Part shown: piece by piece, positions 62,857-64,000 of the stretch | Position numbering within the stretch: the first letter of the stretch is position 1 | How the letters are laid out: every line of letters starts with the position of its first letter | Origin: Vibrio tubiashii | GTDB lineage: Bacteria > Pseudomonadota > Gammaproteobacteria > Enterobacterales > Vibrionaceae | Assembly: GCA_000775715.1 (NCBI GenBank) | Contig: JRWQ01000008.1 | Coordinates: 62,001-126,000, forward strand | DNA length: 64,000 nt | Direction of reading: 5' to 3' | The notes under the pieces: generated by a model | The model's database searches: none | Seen by the model: the letters and a program-made list of their open reading frames with translations, nothing else | What the model was told of the DNA's origin: nothing | Program-made: the position numbers and the translations under genes

Positions 62857-64000
62857 ATGAACTATCCAATAATTGCAAAAGAGCTGCTGGAGCTTCTTGG
62901 AGGTAGAGATAACCTGCAAGCGCTCGCCCACTGTGCAACGCGCCTACGTTTAGCATTGAAAGATGATTCAATTGTTGATGAAGAGGCTATCGCTAACCTT
63001 GAAGGCGTAAAAGGCCAATTCAAAGTAGCGGGCCAATATCAAATCATTTTCGGTTCAGGCATCGTTAACCAAGTACACGCAGAAATGGCCAAGCTGACTG
63101 GTATGAGCGAAATGTCGACTAATGACGTAGCCAGTGCGGGCGCCGAAAAGCAAAACATAGTGCAACGCGCAGTCAAAGGTCTGTCTGATATCTTCGTACC
63201 GATTATTCCTGCAATCGTGGCAGGTGGTCTATTAATGGGTATCTTCAACCTGCTTACAGCGCAAGGGCTATTCATTGACGGTCAGTCTTTGATCGAAGCC
63301 AATCCTGGGCTCGCTGACCTAGCAAGTATGATTAACACTTTTGCCAATGCACCATTTGTCTACTTGCCAGTACTTTTGGCTTTCTCAGCAAGCAAAAAAT
63401 TCGGTGGCAACCCATTCTTAGGTGCAGCCCTAGGTATGTTAATGGTTCACCCAGATCTACTTAACGGTTGGGGCTTCGGTGGTGCGAGTGTTGCTGGCAC
63501 TATCCCGACGTGGAACATCTTTGGTTTTGAAATCCAAAAAGTGGGCTACCAAGGGTCAGTTCTGCCAGTGCTGGTATCTGCATACATTCTGGCTAAAGTT
63601 GAAAACGGCCTGCGCCAAGTAGTCCCATCGGTTTTAGATAACCTCCTCACTCCGATGCTAGCGATCTTCATTACCGGCTTCTTAACCTTTACGCTTGTTG
63701 GGCCTATCACCCGTGATATTGGTTTCCTCCTTGGTGATGGTCTGAACTGGCTATACGATTCAGCAGGCTTTATCGGTGGCGCACTGTTTGGCTTTATCTA
63801 CGCTCCGTTTGTTATTACCGGTATGCACCACAGCTTCATCGCGATTGAAACACAACTACTTGCTGATATCGCAGTGACTGGCGGTACGTTTATCTTCCCA
63901 ATTGCGGCTATGTCTAACGTAGCGCAAGGTGCTGCAGCGCTTGCGGTCGGTTTTACAACCAAAGACATCAAATTGAAAGGGATTGCTATGCCATCTGGTG
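62857..64000 (+). CDS. scrA: sucrose-specific PTS enzyme IIBC, cut by window edge
   Basis: ScrA imports and phosphorylates sucrose to sucrose-6-phosphate. The visible 381 residues start with the EIIB domain, whose phosphorylated Cys26 lies in LAHCATRLRLAL. A linker of ~40 residues follows, then the membrane EIIC domain (DIFVPIIPAIVAGGLLMGIFNL, and APFVITGMHHSFIAIETQLL with the substrate-site region). The ATG follows GGGGTTTGGA. No stop codon is reached before the window ends. No EIIA part is visible, as expected for ScrA, which borrows the glucose EIIA. Confidence 0.95.
   Translation, partial: MNYPIIAKELLELLGGRDNLQALAHCATRLRLALKDDSIVDEEAIANLEGVKGQFKVAGQYQIIFGSGIVNQVHAEMAKLTGMSEMSTNDVASAGAEKQNIVQRAVKGLSDIFVPIIPAIVAGGLLMGIFNLLTAQGLFIDGQSLIEANPGLADLASMINTFANAPFVYLPVLLAFSASKKFGGNPFLGAALGMLMVHPDLLNGWGFGGASVAGTIPTWNIFGFEIQKVGYQGSVLPVLVSAYILAKVENGLRQVVPSVLDNLLTPMLAIFITGFLTFTLVGPITRDIGFLLGDGLNWLYDSAGFIGGALFGFIYAPFVITGMHHSFIAIETQLLADIAVTGGTFIFPIAAMSNVAQGAAALAVGFTTKDIKLKGIAMPSG

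Noticed and set aside
1..64000. tRNA, rRNA, CRISPR arrays, insertion sequences, prophage and toxin-antitoxin modules.
   Set aside because: I looked for cloverleaf ends, repeated spacers, transposase or integrase motifs and paired small genes in all gaps and saw none that could be supported.

Overview
The window reads as about 64 kb of a Vibrio chromosome, most likely the larger one. This is inferred from gene content and order: a relV/tpm/purT neighbourhood, a hut cluster near ydiJ, the hppD-hmgA-fah-maiA tyrosine block, a tandem glycine riboswitch ahead of a Na+/alanine-glycine symporter, and a scrA-scrR-scrB-scrK sucrose block. Base composition looks even throughout. I see no rRNA, tRNA, integrase, transposase, phage block or CRISPR array.

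Layout. 1-5.3 kb: truncated HD-GYP phosphodiesterase, purT with a PurR operator, tpm, a 161-bp MITE-like palindrome, relV, and a DUF3187 outer-membrane protein. 5.3-12 kb: hutC-I-G-H-U histidine degradation with HutC operator-like sites and a long-form urocanase. 12-16.2 kb: a chemoreceptor paired with an orphan sugar-binding protein, next to the decayed 3' end of manA. 16.2-23.1 kb: ydiJ and several Vibrio-type uncharacterised genes (DUF3334, DUF2786, SH3, Sel1/J-domain). 23.1-27.4 kb: tyrosine/homogentisate degradation. 27.4-32 kb: M20 peptidase, GGDEF-EAL enzyme, a small two-gene membrane/coiled-coil operon, yggL. 32-43 kb: riboswitch and symporter, M14 peptidase plus hydrolase, LysE exporter, M32 carboxypeptidase, a LysR/DoxX/DODA block, an HlyD-DUF2955 efflux pair. 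43-50.4 kb: orphan trpB with a trp-operator-like site, a second chemoreceptor, and small enzymes on the minus strand. 50.5-53.5 kb: NAD salvage (nicotinamidase-like, NrtR, PncB). 53.5-57.6 kb: C69 dipeptidase, LysR, MATE. 57.6-64 kb: sucrose utilisation, ending inside scrA.

How the genes work together. Much of the window is nutrient scavenging: histidine to glutamate, tyrosine to fumarate and acetoacetate, sucrose by PTS, glycine/alanine uptake, nicotinate/nicotinamide salvage and several peptidases. Signalling genes are interspersed (c-di-GMP enzymes, a small alarmone synthetase, two chemoreceptors). Regulation is readable in the DNA: a perfect PurR palindrome, HutC-like TGTATA sites, a tandem glycine aptamer, a trp-operator-like site on a good promoter, and two operator classes in the scr region.

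Most worth a second look: the MITE-like element; two 66-bp hairpin repeats 3.7 kb apart that carry a compensatory base-pair change; the chemoreceptor/orphan binding-protein pair beside a dead manA; the trp-operator-like orphan trpB; the CheX-like signature in DUF3334; and the export-type N-terminus of RelV. All functional calls rest on reading motifs by eye; no database search was run.
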